NCBI GenBank assembly: GCA_018897105.1
Contig: JAHILF010000105.1
Location: forward strand, 1-39,982
Source of the DNA: Pseudomonadota bacterium
GTDB taxonomy: Bacteria; Desulfobacterota; Desulfobulbia; Desulfobulbales; SURF-16
Direction of reading: 5' to 3'
Length of the DNA: 39,982 nucleotides
Numbering within the stretch: position 1 is the stretch's first letter; each line of letters opens with the position of its first letter. The translations under genes were made by a program, and so were the position numbers. Under the pieces are notes generated by a model. That model made no database searches, was not told the origin of the DNA, and was given only the letters and a program-made list of their open reading frames with translations. Of the stretch, positions 23,728 through 31,608 are shown one piece after another.

Positions 23728-24343
23728 CTCCGACACCTTTCTTGGTTAAAGCGGAGCGTTGGACCCTTGCCATGCCGGTTGTGAAATAAAGTTCAGGCGG
23801 ATATGCCGGGAGGAGGCCAGAACCCGTAAGGGGGCCGCTGGCGCGGATTCAGCATTAATAGAGGGAATTCGTCTCCTCCCGGGCAACGCAAGGGCGTATA
23901 CGCTCTTTGCGGACATTCGGCAGGCTCACCGACTGCCCGGCCCGAACGCCTTATGGGAGAGGACTTAAAAAAAAGCGGGAAGCAGGGGACGGATCAGAGA
24001 TGAGATCGCCGGCAACTGTTACAGCCCGTACCGGGCTGACTGACAAAGCAGCGGTTCGTTCAAGTGTATTGATAAAGCACGGCGGTTCACTCCAGTTGAA
24101 ATTAAGAAAAAACACCGCACAGGGCAGTGCCTGGAAGAAAAGAATTTCTGTAACTCATTTTTTGCGTTAGAAAAAGAGTAAAAAATCATCTTTTGCAGAC
24201 TGTGTCAACTTCTTTTTTTGGGGGATCAGGAAAGACCCAACCTGGGAAACACACACAGTGAGAGCTTACGGGCAACAAAGAGGGGCTCAGGCGGAGCTGC
24301 AATCCAAAGATCGCCTGCAACGACCAAGCCCGCAAAAGGTGGA
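23728..24343. other. Long intergenic region between formate dehydrogenase and serine acetyltransferase genes
   Basis: About 615 bases, which contain the 5' leader of the formate dehydrogenase gene and the 3' end of the acetyltransferase transcript. Short open frames on either strand lack ribosome sites and recognisable products. A TTGACA on the minus strand (about 24202-24207) has no convincing -10. I looked for a molybdenum-cofactor riboswitch in the GC-rich part (23800-23960) and could not match it. Confidence 0.45.
23806..23882. repeat. Inverted repeat in the formate dehydrogenase leader
   Basis: CCGGGAGGAG (23806-23815) and CTCCTCCCGG (23873-23882) are perfect 10-bp inverted copies with a 57-base interval, 80-155 bases before the start codon. 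They could form a GC-rich RNA stem in the leader. Function is unknown. Confidence 0.5.
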
Positions 24344-25315
24344 TTATGATTTCGTTTTAAAAACCAGTTCCGGCGGATTGAGTATGACCTTGGTGTCGGG
24401 TGGAATGGAGTGGGTCAGCCAGACGTTGCCGCCAACCACGGAGCGGGCGCCGATCACCGTGTCGCCGCCGAGGATGGTGGAGCCGGCATAGACGGTGACG
24501 TCATCTTCAAGGGTGGGGTGGCGCTTACCGGTGCGTTCAAGTTCCCCTGACTCGGTTCGTTTGAAGGAGAGCGCCCCCAGAGTGACGCCCTGGTAGATTT
24601 TTACCCGATTGCCGATCACCGCTGTCTGACCGATAACCACACCGGTGCCGTGATCAATGAAAAAGGATTGGCCGATGCTGGCCCCCGGGTGGATGTCAAT
24701 GCCGGTAACGCCGTGGGCGTATTCGGTCATCATGCGGGGCAGAATGGGCACTTCCAGCTGATACAGGATGTGGGCGATGCGGTAGATGGTGATGGCCGTG
24801 ATGCCGGGATAGCAGAAAATGACCTCATCATAATTGGTGACAGCCGGATCGCCCTCATAGGCTGCCCGCACATCGGTGGCCAGAATTTTTCGTAAATCGA
24901 CCAGGGACTGGATAAAGGCAAAGGCCTTCTGTTTGCCCTGCTCATCGCACTGCTGGCAGGACCTATGGTGGCGGATGCACTCATGGCGGATGCTGTAGGC
25001 GATCTCCATGGAAAGCCGGTCGTAAAGGGTGGAAACCTCCTGGCCTATCTTGTATTGGAGGCTGACTTGATCAATATCCTGGCAGCGGAAATAACCGGGG
25101 AAGAGGATGTCCCGGCAGCGGTCAATGAGATCAATGGTCCGTTGCCTGGAGGGCAGGGGATCGGCGTTAATGTGTTCAAAACATGCCTCGCCCAGGCAGG
25201 ACTCGACCAGCTGGTCAACCACCTCTGGAATTTTGGAGCGGCATTCGCTGGTAATGTTCCGTTCATCTGCGCAGATGCCCTCCTGGGGAAATTGCACGCC
25301 GTATTTGATGTTCAT
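24344..25315 (-). CDS. cysE: Serine O-acetyltransferase (long form)
   Basis: This 323-residue cytoplasmic enzyme acetylates L-serine with acetyl-CoA to give O-acetylserine, the precursor of cysteine. The C-terminal left-handed beta-helix has the catalytic pair in GIDIHPGASIG (Asp207, His209) and FIDHGTGVVIG (His222), followed by hexapeptide repeats. The N-terminal helical domain is longer than in the E. coli enzyme, as in the EpsC/SATase-type proteins of anaerobes. A His/Cys-rich patch at about 109-123 (RHECIRHHRSC followed by QQC) is unusual and might bind metal. The start is supported by AGGAAGAG upstream. No cysK or other cysteine gene is adjacent. It diverges from the hydrolase gene across an 86-base gap. 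Confidence 0.93.
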   Translation of the reverse strand: MNIKYGVQFPQEGICADERNITSECRSKIPEVVDQLVESCLGEACFEHINADPLPSRQRTIDLIDRCRDILFPGYFRCQDIDQVSLQYKIGQEVSTLYDRLSMEIAYSIRHECIRHHRSCQQCDEQGKQKAFAFIQSLVDLRKILATDVRAAYEGDPAVTNYDEVIFCYPGITAITIYRIAHILYQLEVPILPRMMTEYAHGVTGIDIHPGASIGQSFFIDHGTGVVIGQTAVIGNRVKIYQGVTLGALSFKRTESGELERTGKRHPTLEDDVTVYAGSTILGGDTVIGARSVVGGNVWLTHSIPPDTKVILNPPELVFKTKS

Positions 25316-25370
25316 ATCTCTTCCTAGTTGATTTTTCTTGGTTTTTTAATCGTTATAAGCAACAATAACA

Positions 25371-25385
25371 ATTGATGTAATCAAT
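25371..25385. promoter_or_regulatory. Palindrome in the divergent cysE/hydrolase intergenic region
   Basis: ATTGAT-GTA-ATCAAT is a perfect 6-bp inverted repeat in the short gap between the divergent genes, just before the ribosome site of the + strand gene. It is a possible operator for one or both genes; the factor is unknown. Confidence 0.35.
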
Positions 25386-25401
25386 GACAAGGAGCCGGCC
25401 C

Positions 25402-26163
25402 ATGAAACAGCGATCTCTTGCCCGATTTTTCCTCTGTCTGATTTCCTTGGTAACGATTTTCTGCAATGCCCCGTCCGGGCAGGCAGCCACCGAGAAGGTG
25501 AAACTGACAACAGCCGACGGGTATCGGATTGCCGGCATTCTTTCCCGCCCGTCCCAGGGTGATGGCAGGCTGGGGGTGGTTCTGCTCCCTATGTACCGTC
25601 ATATCAAGGAGAGCTGGCAACCGTTGGTTGCCGAGCTTGACCGACGTGGGCTGGTAAGCCTGGCTATTGATATGCGCGGCCATGGCGAGAGCCGCATCGG
25701 CCCTGACGGAGATGATTCAGGCCGGGTAATGGAACGCGACCCTGCCCTGTTTAACGCCATGCATCTCGATGCCGAGGCAGCGGTTCGTTACCTGATTGAC
25801 CAGGCAGGCTGCAGGAAAATCGGTCTGGTCGGGGCAAGCGTCGGCTGCAGTGTGGCCATTGATACTGCCGTGCGGGCTCAGGTGCCGGTTGCGGCCGTCG
25901 TTGTCATGACCCCGGGCAGTGACTATCTCGGTATCCCCACCCTGCAGCAGATAACAGGGTGGCCCGGGGACCTGCCTCTGCTCATTTTATCCAGTGCTGA
26001 AGAAAAAGAGCGGGGAGCTGAGGCTATTTCTCGGAAATTGGCGAAACAACGAGCGGAGCTGGTTCTTTTTGATCAGACAAACATCCATGGCACCAATATG
26101 TTTGGCCGGGTTGACGGAGTGGCAGAACGCATTGTCAACTGGTTGAACGGGAAATTGCAATAA
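25402..26163 (+). CDS. Exported alpha/beta hydrolase (dienelactone hydrolase-like)
   Basis: A 253-residue protein. The ATG at 25402 is used because AAGGAGCC lies just upstream of it and inside the longer frame from 25384. A signal peptide (about 1-30, cleavage near GQAA) directs it to the periplasm. The alpha/beta hydrolase fold shows DMRGHGES (about 87-94), the nucleophile elbow GASVG with Ser146, and a candidate catalytic His229 in NIHGTNMF. The acid residue lies in the region between them. Substrate unknown: an ester, peptide or acyl group. Only two bases separate its stop from the ATP-grasp gene, so the two are translationally linked. Confidence 0.85.
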   Translation: MKQRSLARFFLCLISLVTIFCNAPSGQAATEKVKLTTADGYRIAGILSRPSQGDGRLGVVLLPMYRHIKESWQPLVAELDRRGLVSLAIDMRGHGESRIGPDGDDSGRVMERDPALFNAMHLDAEAAVRYLIDQAGCRKIGLVGASVGCSVAIDTAVRAQVPVAAVVVMTPGSDYLGIPTLQQITGWPGDLPLLILSSAEEKERGAEAISRKLAKQRAELVLFDQTNIHGTNMFGRVDGVAERIVNWLNGKLQ

Positions 26164-26165
26164 TT

Positions 26166-27035
26166 GTGAACGTTCTTTCCTATAACCGCTGCATTGAGAC
26201 AAAAAATAACCGGATATTGCGGGGCGAGGTCCCTTCCGCCGAGGATATCAGCGCAATGGGCCAGGCGGATGCCATTATCCTGCCCCAGGGCTGTCGGGAA
26301 AGTCTTTATTTTGCCGCCCGCCGCGCCTGCCGCCATGTCTTTCCCAATTATGACATTTCCTTCGCCTTTCCCGATAAAACAGGGCAGGCCGTTCTGTTCA
26401 AAAAAATGGGGGTCCCCCATCCCCAGACTCTGGCATTCCCGTGCGTCAGTCACTATTCAGGCGTTTCACTGCCCTTTTCCTACCCCTTTGTCTTTAAATT
26501 CGGCTGGGGTGGGGAGGGAAACAACGTTTTTCTGGTGCAGTCCGCCCCTGAGCTTCATCAGTGCCTGGTCATGGCTGCCGAATATGAACAGCAGGGCAAA
26601 AGAGGTTTCATTGTGCAGGAATACATTGCCACGGGCGGCCGAAGTTTGCGGGTGGTGGTGATCGGCAAAGATTTTTATCCCTACTGGCGGTGTGTTAGCG
26701 GCGGCGGGTTTTACACCAACCTGGCCAGAGGAGCCTTCATCGATTATGAGTCGTTTCCCCATCTGCAGAAAAAGGGTGTGGCTGTGCTAAGGGATTTCTG
26801 TGGGGAAACAGGCATCGATCTGGCCGGATTTGATTTTCTTTTTGCTGACGGCGATATCAATCAGATCCCGCTGTTTCTTGAGATCAATTTCTGTTTTCGC
26901 TGCCTCGGGCTGGGCGGCGTGGACATGTACCACCGTTATCTGGAGAGGGCTGTCAAGGCGTGGCTGGCGGAGGTCAAGGAAGAAAAGCACGGGCCATTAT
27001 GCCTTGACATTGCTGCGGAAGATACCCTTCAATAA
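26166..27035 (+). CDS. RimK-like ATP-grasp enzyme
   Basis: A 289-residue protein starting at GTG two bases after the hydrolase stop. The N-terminal stretch (about 1-65) looks like a genuine pre-ATP-grasp domain, so an internal ATG is less likely as the start. ATP-grasp features are the ATP-clamping strand FVFKFGWGGEGNNVF (about 108-122), VQEYIATGGRSLRVVVIG (about 154-171) and the Mg-ligand strand PLFLEINFCFR (about 237-247). Family members join a carboxylate to an amine or thiol using ATP, for example adding glutamate to a peptide or cofactor. Substrate not deducible. The neighbouring exported hydrolase and histidine kinase suggest a small envelope or peptide-modification unit, which is inference. 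Confidence 0.85.
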   Translation: MNVLSYNRCIETKNNRILRGEVPSAEDISAMGQADAIILPQGCRESLYFAARRACRHVFPNYDISFAFPDKTGQAVLFKKMGVPHPQTLAFPCVSHYSGVSLPFSYPFVFKFGWGGEGNNVFLVQSAPELHQCLVMAAEYEQQGKRGFIVQEYIATGGRSLRVVVIGKDFYPYWRCVSGGGFYTNLARGAFIDYESFPHLQKKGVAVLRDFCGETGIDLAGFDFLFADGDINQIPLFLEINFCFRCLGLGGVDMYHRYLERAVKAWLAEVKEEKHGPLCLDIAAEDTLQ

Positions 27036-27043
27036 AAACTGAC

Positions 27044-27064
27044 GAACGGCTTGCCAATCCGTTC
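27044..27064 (+). terminator. Weak hairpin after the ATP-grasp gene
   Basis: GAACGG (27044-27049) pairs with CCGTTC (27059-27064), followed by TTAATCCTTTT. It is short and would at most be a partial terminator before the histidine kinase gene. Confidence 0.35.
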
Positions 27065-27089
27065 TTAATCCTTTTCCCGTGATTGTAAT

Positions 27090-28430
27090 ATGCCTTTAAG
27101 TATAAGCCTCAGATATGCCATTGCCGGCGGCCTGCTTGCCATTGTGATTCATGCCCTTTTTTTCGAGACGGGCTGGCATGGTGAGAATCCCTATCTCCAT
27201 GGCCTTGATATCCTGAGCTGGATTCTGGCCGCCTTTTTTATCGGCAGAATGAAGGAAGGGTGGGATAGACGAACCAGGGAACTGGAATATGCCAATGCCG
27301 AGTTGCAGAAACAGATGGAGGAACGGCAGAGGGCGGAACAGGCCATGCGGGAACGGGAAGAGCTGTTCAGTGATCTTTTTGACAATTCCCGGGACATGAT
27401 CCAGAGTATCGCCCCTGATGGCAGGACCATCTATGCTAACCGCGCCTGGCGGGAAAATCTGGGCTTTGCCAAAAATGAGGTCCCCGGTTTCCCCATGTTT
27501 GAGGTTATTCATCCTGACTGTCATGCCCACTGCATTGCTAGTTTCGAGGCGCTGCTCTCCGGCGATGAGGTGGATAAAATTGAAACCGAGTTTGTGACGA
27601 GAGACGGCCGGAGAATACTGGTTGAGGGAAAGTGCAATTGCAAGTTTGTTGACGGCAAGCCGGTTGCCATCCGCGGTATCTTTCGCGATATCACCGAGCG
27701 CCGCAAGCTGGAAATTGAACTGCAGAAGGCCCAGAAACTTGAAGCCATAGGCATTCTTGCCGGCGGCATTGCCCATGATTTCAATAATATATTAACCGGG
27801 CTGCTGGCGGTCATCTCCCTGGTTAAAAGTGCTTTGCCACCGGAAAATGAGCAGGTTGAGATTCTGGAGGAAGCCAGACAGACCTGCCTGCAGGGCAAGG
27901 AATTGACCGGCAAGTTCATCACCTTTGCCGAAGGGGGGTCTCCTCTTAAAAAATGTCTTAACATCAAGGAGTTGCTGAAACAATCTGTGGAAACAGCCTT
28001 GCGGGGTTCGGATATTGAATACGAGTTTGCTCTGGCCGAGGATATTTATGATGTGCTCATTGATTCAGCGCAGATGCAGCAGGTCATTAACAATGTGGTG
28101 ATTAACGCCAGGGAGGCCATGGCAAACGGAGGAGTGGTAAAGGTCCGGGCGGAGAATCAGGAGATCGCCCAACAGAACGGCCTTGATATTGCCCCTGGCG
28201 CCTATCTGCGCATCTCCATCACCGATCCGGGGGTGGGCATTCCCCAGGAAAATCTGGCAAAAATCTTTGACCCCTATTTCACCACCAAAAGAATGGCAAG
28301 CCAGCGGGGAACGGGTTTCGGACTGGCCATATGCTACTCCATCATGAGAAAACATGACGGCACCATTACCGTGGAATCAGAAAATGGTAAAGGGACCACT
28401 TTTCACATCTATCTGCCCGCCTGCTTCTGA
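27090..28430 (+). CDS. PAS-domain sensor histidine kinase
   Basis: A 446-residue inner-membrane kinase. Two hydrophobic segments (about 10-24 and 39-51) are followed by a coiled coil (about 60-95), one PAS domain (about 92-205, ending in the GIFRDITERR PAC motif) and a HisKA helix with phospho-acceptor His229 in GGIAHDFNNIL. The ATPase domain shows VVINAREAM (N box), ITDPGVGIP (G1), FDPYFTTK (F box) and GTGFGLAI (G2). G1 has DPGVGI instead of the usual DxGxGI with D or N, a minor variation. No receiver domain is attached and no response regulator gene lies nearby, so it is an orphan kinase here. Signal unknown. The ribosome site is weak. Confidence 0.92.
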   Translation: MPLSISLRYAIAGGLLAIVIHALFFETGWHGENPYLHGLDILSWILAAFFIGRMKEGWDRRTRELEYANAELQKQMEERQRAEQAMREREELFSDLFDNSRDMIQSIAPDGRTIYANRAWRENLGFAKNEVPGFPMFEVIHPDCHAHCIASFEALLSGDEVDKIETEFVTRDGRRILVEGKCNCKFVDGKPVAIRGIFRDITERRKLEIELQKAQKLEAIGILAGGIAHDFNNILTGLLAVISLVKSALPPENEQVEILEEARQTCLQGKELTGKFITFAEGGSPLKKCLNIKELLKQSVETALRGSDIEYEFALAEDIYDVLIDSAQMQQVINNVVINAREAMANGGVVKVRAENQEIAQQNGLDIAPGAYLRISITDPGVGIPQENLAKIFDPYFTTKRMASQRGTGFGLAICYSIMRKHDGTITVESENGKGTTFHIYLPACF

Positions 28431-28432
28431 GG

Positions 28433-28699
28433 TCAATCAACGGCGGGCTGGTCCTGGTAAATCTTTTCTACAAATTCCCGTACAGCTGCCGGTGTCAGGA
28501 TAAAGCCTGCGAGTTTCCGGCCCTCGGCCGCAAGGGCCGGTATGAGCCTGATGCCATTGCGCAGGCTCTTCATAGGACGTGTGATCACCTCGATTTTTTC
28601 CACCACCAGATCCGGGTATTCCTGCTGTAGCTTCTGCAGGGTCCGTCCCACCAGCAGGCAGCGGGGGCAGAGGGCTGAATGGTAGAAGGTAATTTTCAT
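28433..28699 (-). CDS. Thioredoxin/glutaredoxin-fold protein with CPRC motif
   Basis: An 88-residue cytoplasmic protein. The start at 28699 (MKITFYHS) is preferred to an ATG 13 codons upstream because the extra residues are unlike the fold and AAGGG precedes the shorter start. The CPRC redox motif is at Cys11/Cys14 and the cis-proline loop is RLIPAL (about 49-54). It likely acts as a small thiol-disulfide oxidoreductase or electron shuttle. It ends two bases from the convergent histidine kinase stop and follows the adenylate cyclase gene by 52 bases. Confidence 0.8.
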   Translation of the reverse strand: MKITFYHSALCPRCLLVGRTLQKLQQEYPDLVVEKIEVITRPMKSLRNGIRLIPALAAEGRKLAGFILTPAAVREFVEKIYQDQPAVD

Positions 28700-28731
28700 A
28701 GCTTTTTTCCCTTGACCCGTTACTCTTTTTT

Positions 28732-28754
28732 CAGCCATCAGCCATCAGCCATCA
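28732..28754. repeat. Three tandem 7-mers at the adenylate cyclase stop
   Basis: CAGCCAT is repeated three times in tandem plus two bases, overlapping the stop codon of the cyclase gene. Slippage here would change only the spacer or extreme C-terminus. It is probably incidental. Confidence 0.8.
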
Positions 28755-30695
28755 CTTTTCCAACAGGCTCTGGATATAATATTTTTCCGGCTGTTCCGGG
28801 ATGTAGATTTCCAGGTTATGGTTCCAGCGGCTGACGAAATGTTTGGTCAGGAGGAGGCGCATGGCGTTTTTCAACTGCACCAGGGTGGTATAATGGTGGA
28901 GAAAATATTCGCCGTAATTGTTGACCGTAATAATTGCCGATTTCAGGATCGGCGTTCCTTTTACCGGCTCAGTTTCAAAATTGACGATGATCAGGGCCAT
29001 GGTGACTTTTTCTTGACTGAGCAGTTCACTGGCCGTAATCTGAGAAAAATTGAACAGGGGAAAGATTTTGATGATAATGTCGCTCAGATACTGCAGGTCG
29101 GACAGGTTGACGGACAGAAAGTTCTTGGTCAGGTGAATGTTGGTCTTCTTCTGCATGATGCCGTTGATCACCAGCCAGATCACCAGAAAAATCGGATCGG
29201 TCTCGCGTTTGATCAGCGCCTGCTGGTTATTCCTGATCGATTCCACGTCGTGGATTCCCTGGAAAACATAGTAATAGACAGCCCCCTCATACCGGCTTAC
29301 GTGAAAAGTGAGGTCGGACTGGAGGATGGACTGGCGGGAAAGGGTATGCAGGTAAGGTATCTTGTCCGGTTTGACATCGTAGAAACTGAAGAGTTTTTTC
29401 CCAAGGATGGAAAGGTCCCGGTCGCTGATGGTCCGGCCTGTTTCGTCCTGGAATGATTTCCGCAGCCAGCGCAACCGGTTGTAGGTGTCAAGCAGGTAGG
29501 CGTGCACCCTGGAGCCGAGAGCCAGAAGATCCTTATAGTCCCAGCGATGCAGTTTGATCAGCTGCTCGTAATTGGGCGGCAGCAGATCCCATTTTTCCAT
29601 CAGGGCCAGGGTTGTTTGCAGATGTCTGCCATCCTTTTCCGACTTTGTCCCCTCCAGGGTCTTGAAAAAAAGGCATTGCCTGATGAGATCATCCTCGTCC
29701 TTAATTTTATTCTTCTGGTAGAATGCCACCAGTTCCTTTGCCAGCAGCAGGTAGGGGTCAATGTGGTTGAGGGGGAGTTTGACCTCGTTTTTCGGCAGCC
29801 GTTCGGGAAATGTTACCAGGCATTGTATCTTGGTGGAAAAGAGAGGCAGAATATTTGTCCGATGCTTGAGCAGGAGTTCCAGATAAGCGAATTTGATGAC
29901 TGACTTGAAAGGACTGTCAAGGGCCTTATTGAGCTGCCAGAGACAGGCCCCGAATATTTCCGCCTTGGGGATATCGGACAGGTAGCCGAGATCGATAAAA
30001 TTATCCAGGTTAAGCGCTCGTTTCTTAATGAGCTGCTCCACATAGTCACGATACCCTTGTTCGGTCAGTCCGGGCGGAATCAGCCACCAGAGCAGCATTT
30101 TGCCGGCAACGAGAATATGGGTGCGGAACAGTTCGTCCTTGAGCAGCAGTTTTAATGCTGATCCGGCGGATTCCTCTTCGGCGGCGGATGAAAATTTGTT
30201 TTCCCTGGTCTGGTCTATATCCATTAAAAAGAAATAGACTTCAAACCCGTTTTCCAATGCCCATTTCTCAATTTTTTTACATTTTTCCTCAAGCAGGGTA
30301 ACCCCTTTGCCGCCGATTTCTTCAAGGCGGATACTCACCCAGAAATCACAATCCGATTTTTCCGACTGGGCGATGGTACCGATGCTGCCGATGGTTTTGA
30401 GCGAATGGATACAGGGATTGCGAGGGTAAGGAGAGGACGTTTTATAGTTTCTCGCGGTGGAATCCGGGAAATAGCGGCGGAACAGTTCGCTGTCGACGAT
30501 TTTCTCCGGCAGGAAACGGTAGATCCCGAAAGGGCATTGCGGGTCGTCCACATAGCCTGGCAGATCGGGATAATTGCAGTGCAGAAGATAGGGGATTATC
30601 TTGAAGAGCAGGGTGGCCTTGGCCGGGTGGAAGTTAATGGCCTTGATTTTTCGGCTTTTGTTGTATGTCTGGTATCTGATGAGTCGTTCGCGCAT
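28752..30695 (-). CDS. cyaA: Class I (enterobacterial-type) adenylate cyclase, short form
   Basis: A 647-residue cytoplasmic enzyme that makes cAMP from ATP. The nucleotidyltransferase signature GSIGTIAQSEKSDCDFWV (103-120) places metal-binding Asp115 and Asp117 next to a Ser/Gly loop, just as GSxxSIGQSxxSDLDIW does in E. coli CyaA. VYFFLMDIDQTREN (about 154-167) matches the next conserved strand. The protein is about 200 residues shorter than E. coli CyaA (848), so the glucose-responsive C-terminal regulatory part is probably reduced or absent. It begins 21 bases after folP and is likely co-transcribed with it. No CRP-like receptor gene is in the window. Confidence 0.88.
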   Translation of the reverse strand: MRERLIRYQTYNKSRKIKAINFHPAKATLLFKIIPYLLHCNYPDLPGYVDDPQCPFGIYRFLPEKIVDSELFRRYFPDSTARNYKTSSPYPRNPCIHSLKTIGSIGTIAQSEKSDCDFWVSIRLEEIGGKGVTLLEEKCKKIEKWALENGFEVYFFLMDIDQTRENKFSSAAEEESAGSALKLLLKDELFRTHILVAGKMLLWWLIPPGLTEQGYRDYVEQLIKKRALNLDNFIDLGYLSDIPKAEIFGACLWQLNKALDSPFKSVIKFAYLELLLKHRTNILPLFSTKIQCLVTFPERLPKNEVKLPLNHIDPYLLLAKELVAFYQKNKIKDEDDLIRQCLFFKTLEGTKSEKDGRHLQTTLALMEKWDLLPPNYEQLIKLHRWDYKDLLALGSRVHAYLLDTYNRLRWLRKSFQDETGRTISDRDLSILGKKLFSFYDVKPDKIPYLHTLSRQSILQSDLTFHVSRYEGAVYYYVFQGIHDVESIRNNQQALIKRETDPIFLVIWLVINGIMQKKTNIHLTKNFLSVNLSDLQYLSDIIIKIFPLFNFSQITASELLSQEKVTMALIIVNFETEPVKGTPILKSAIITVNNYGEYFLHHYTTLVQLKNAMRLLLTKHFVSRWNHNLEIYIPEQPEKYYIQSLLEK

Positions 30696-30716
30696 CTATG
30701 GTTGACCGCCTGATGT

Positions 30717-31571
30717 TTAATCATTACCCATGGCGCAGCCCTTGCTGATGGCGTGGGTCATTTTAACGGCCTGCACGGTCCTTGCCACATCATGAACCCT
30801 GATGATGGATGCCCCGTTCCAGGCGCAGAGAGCGGAGATAAGCGCAGTTGCCTCATCGCGGCCGGAGGCATCGTCAATTCCCAGGATTTTGCCGATAAAC
30901 GATTTGCGTGAATGGCCGATCAGTACGGGGCAGCCCAGTGTGGTGAATTGTCTGAGTTCCCGCAGGATGGTCAGGTTGTGGTTCACGGTCTTGCCGAAAC
31001 CGATGCCCGGATCAATGATGATTCTGTCCCGGGATACACCGTTGTTTTCCGCCCATTGTATGCGCTCACCCAGGGCAGAGCGGATCTCGCCCACAACATC
31101 ATCGTAATGTGGCATGATCTGCATATTGCGCGGGGTTCCCTGCATGTGCATGATGATGACCGGCACCTGATGTTCAGCTGCCACAGAAACCATGGCAGGG
31201 TCGTGGCTGAGTGCGCTGATGTCATTAATGATGTCGGCCCCGGCTTCAATGGCGCACCTGGCCACTTCGGCCTTGGTGGTGTCGATGGAGATGGGGATAT
31301 GATGACGGCGTCTGATGGCCCAGATTGCCGGTATGACCCGGTCGAGTTCTTCCTGCAGGGTGACTGGGGGAGCAAAGGGCCTGGTGGACTCTCCGCCGAT
31401 ATCGATGATATCAGCCCCGCTGTCCACCAGGTGATCGACCAGGGCGAGCAGCGAGTTTTCATCGCTTATCTTGCCGCCGTCGGAAAACGAGTCCGGGGTG
31501 ATGTTGACAATGCCCATGACATGGACTTTGTCATGAAAGTTCAAGGCACGATCCCGGGTGAGTATTTTCAT
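30717..31571 (-). CDS. folP: Dihydropteroate synthase
   Basis: A 284-residue TIM-barrel enzyme that condenses p-aminobenzoate with the pterin diphosphate in folate synthesis. Diagnostic motifs are MGIVNITPDSFSDGG (19-33), DIGGESTRP (about 57-65), SIDTTKAEVA, NDISAL, IIDPGIGFGKT and GHSRKSFIG. Length is normal. It follows ftsH by 36 bases on the same strand, a common pairing in this group, and has no obvious ribosome site, so coupling to the ftsH transcript is likely. Confidence 0.97.
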   Translation of the reverse strand: MKILTRDRALNFHDKVHVMGIVNITPDSFSDGGKISDENSLLALVDHLVDSGADIIDIGGESTRPFAPPVTLQEELDRVIPAIWAIRRRHHIPISIDTTKAEVARCAIEAGADIINDISALSHDPAMVSVAAEHQVPVIIMHMQGTPRNMQIMPHYDDVVGEIRSALGERIQWAENNGVSRDRIIIDPGIGFGKTVNHNLTILRELRQFTTLGCPVLIGHSRKSFIGKILGIDDASGRDEATALISALCAWNGASIIRVHDVARTVQAVKMTHAISKGCAMGND

Positions 31572-31593
31572 CTATTAATCTGCTGCTGCTGTT

Positions 31594-31608
31594 ACCGCCG
31601 GAGGCGGT
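31594..31608. other. Short hairpin at the ftsH stop codon
   Basis: ACCGCC-GGA-GGCGGT is a perfect 6-bp stem with a 3-base loop that touches the stop of ftsH, 23 bases before folP. It lacks a U-tract and may stabilise or partly attenuate the ftsH-folP message. Confidence 0.4.

Noticed and set aside
23800-23960. Possible molybdenum-cofactor riboswitch in the formate dehydrogenase leader
   Set aside because: The GC-rich inverted repeats are suggestive, but I could not align the conserved core blocks of that RNA class. A covariance search would decide.
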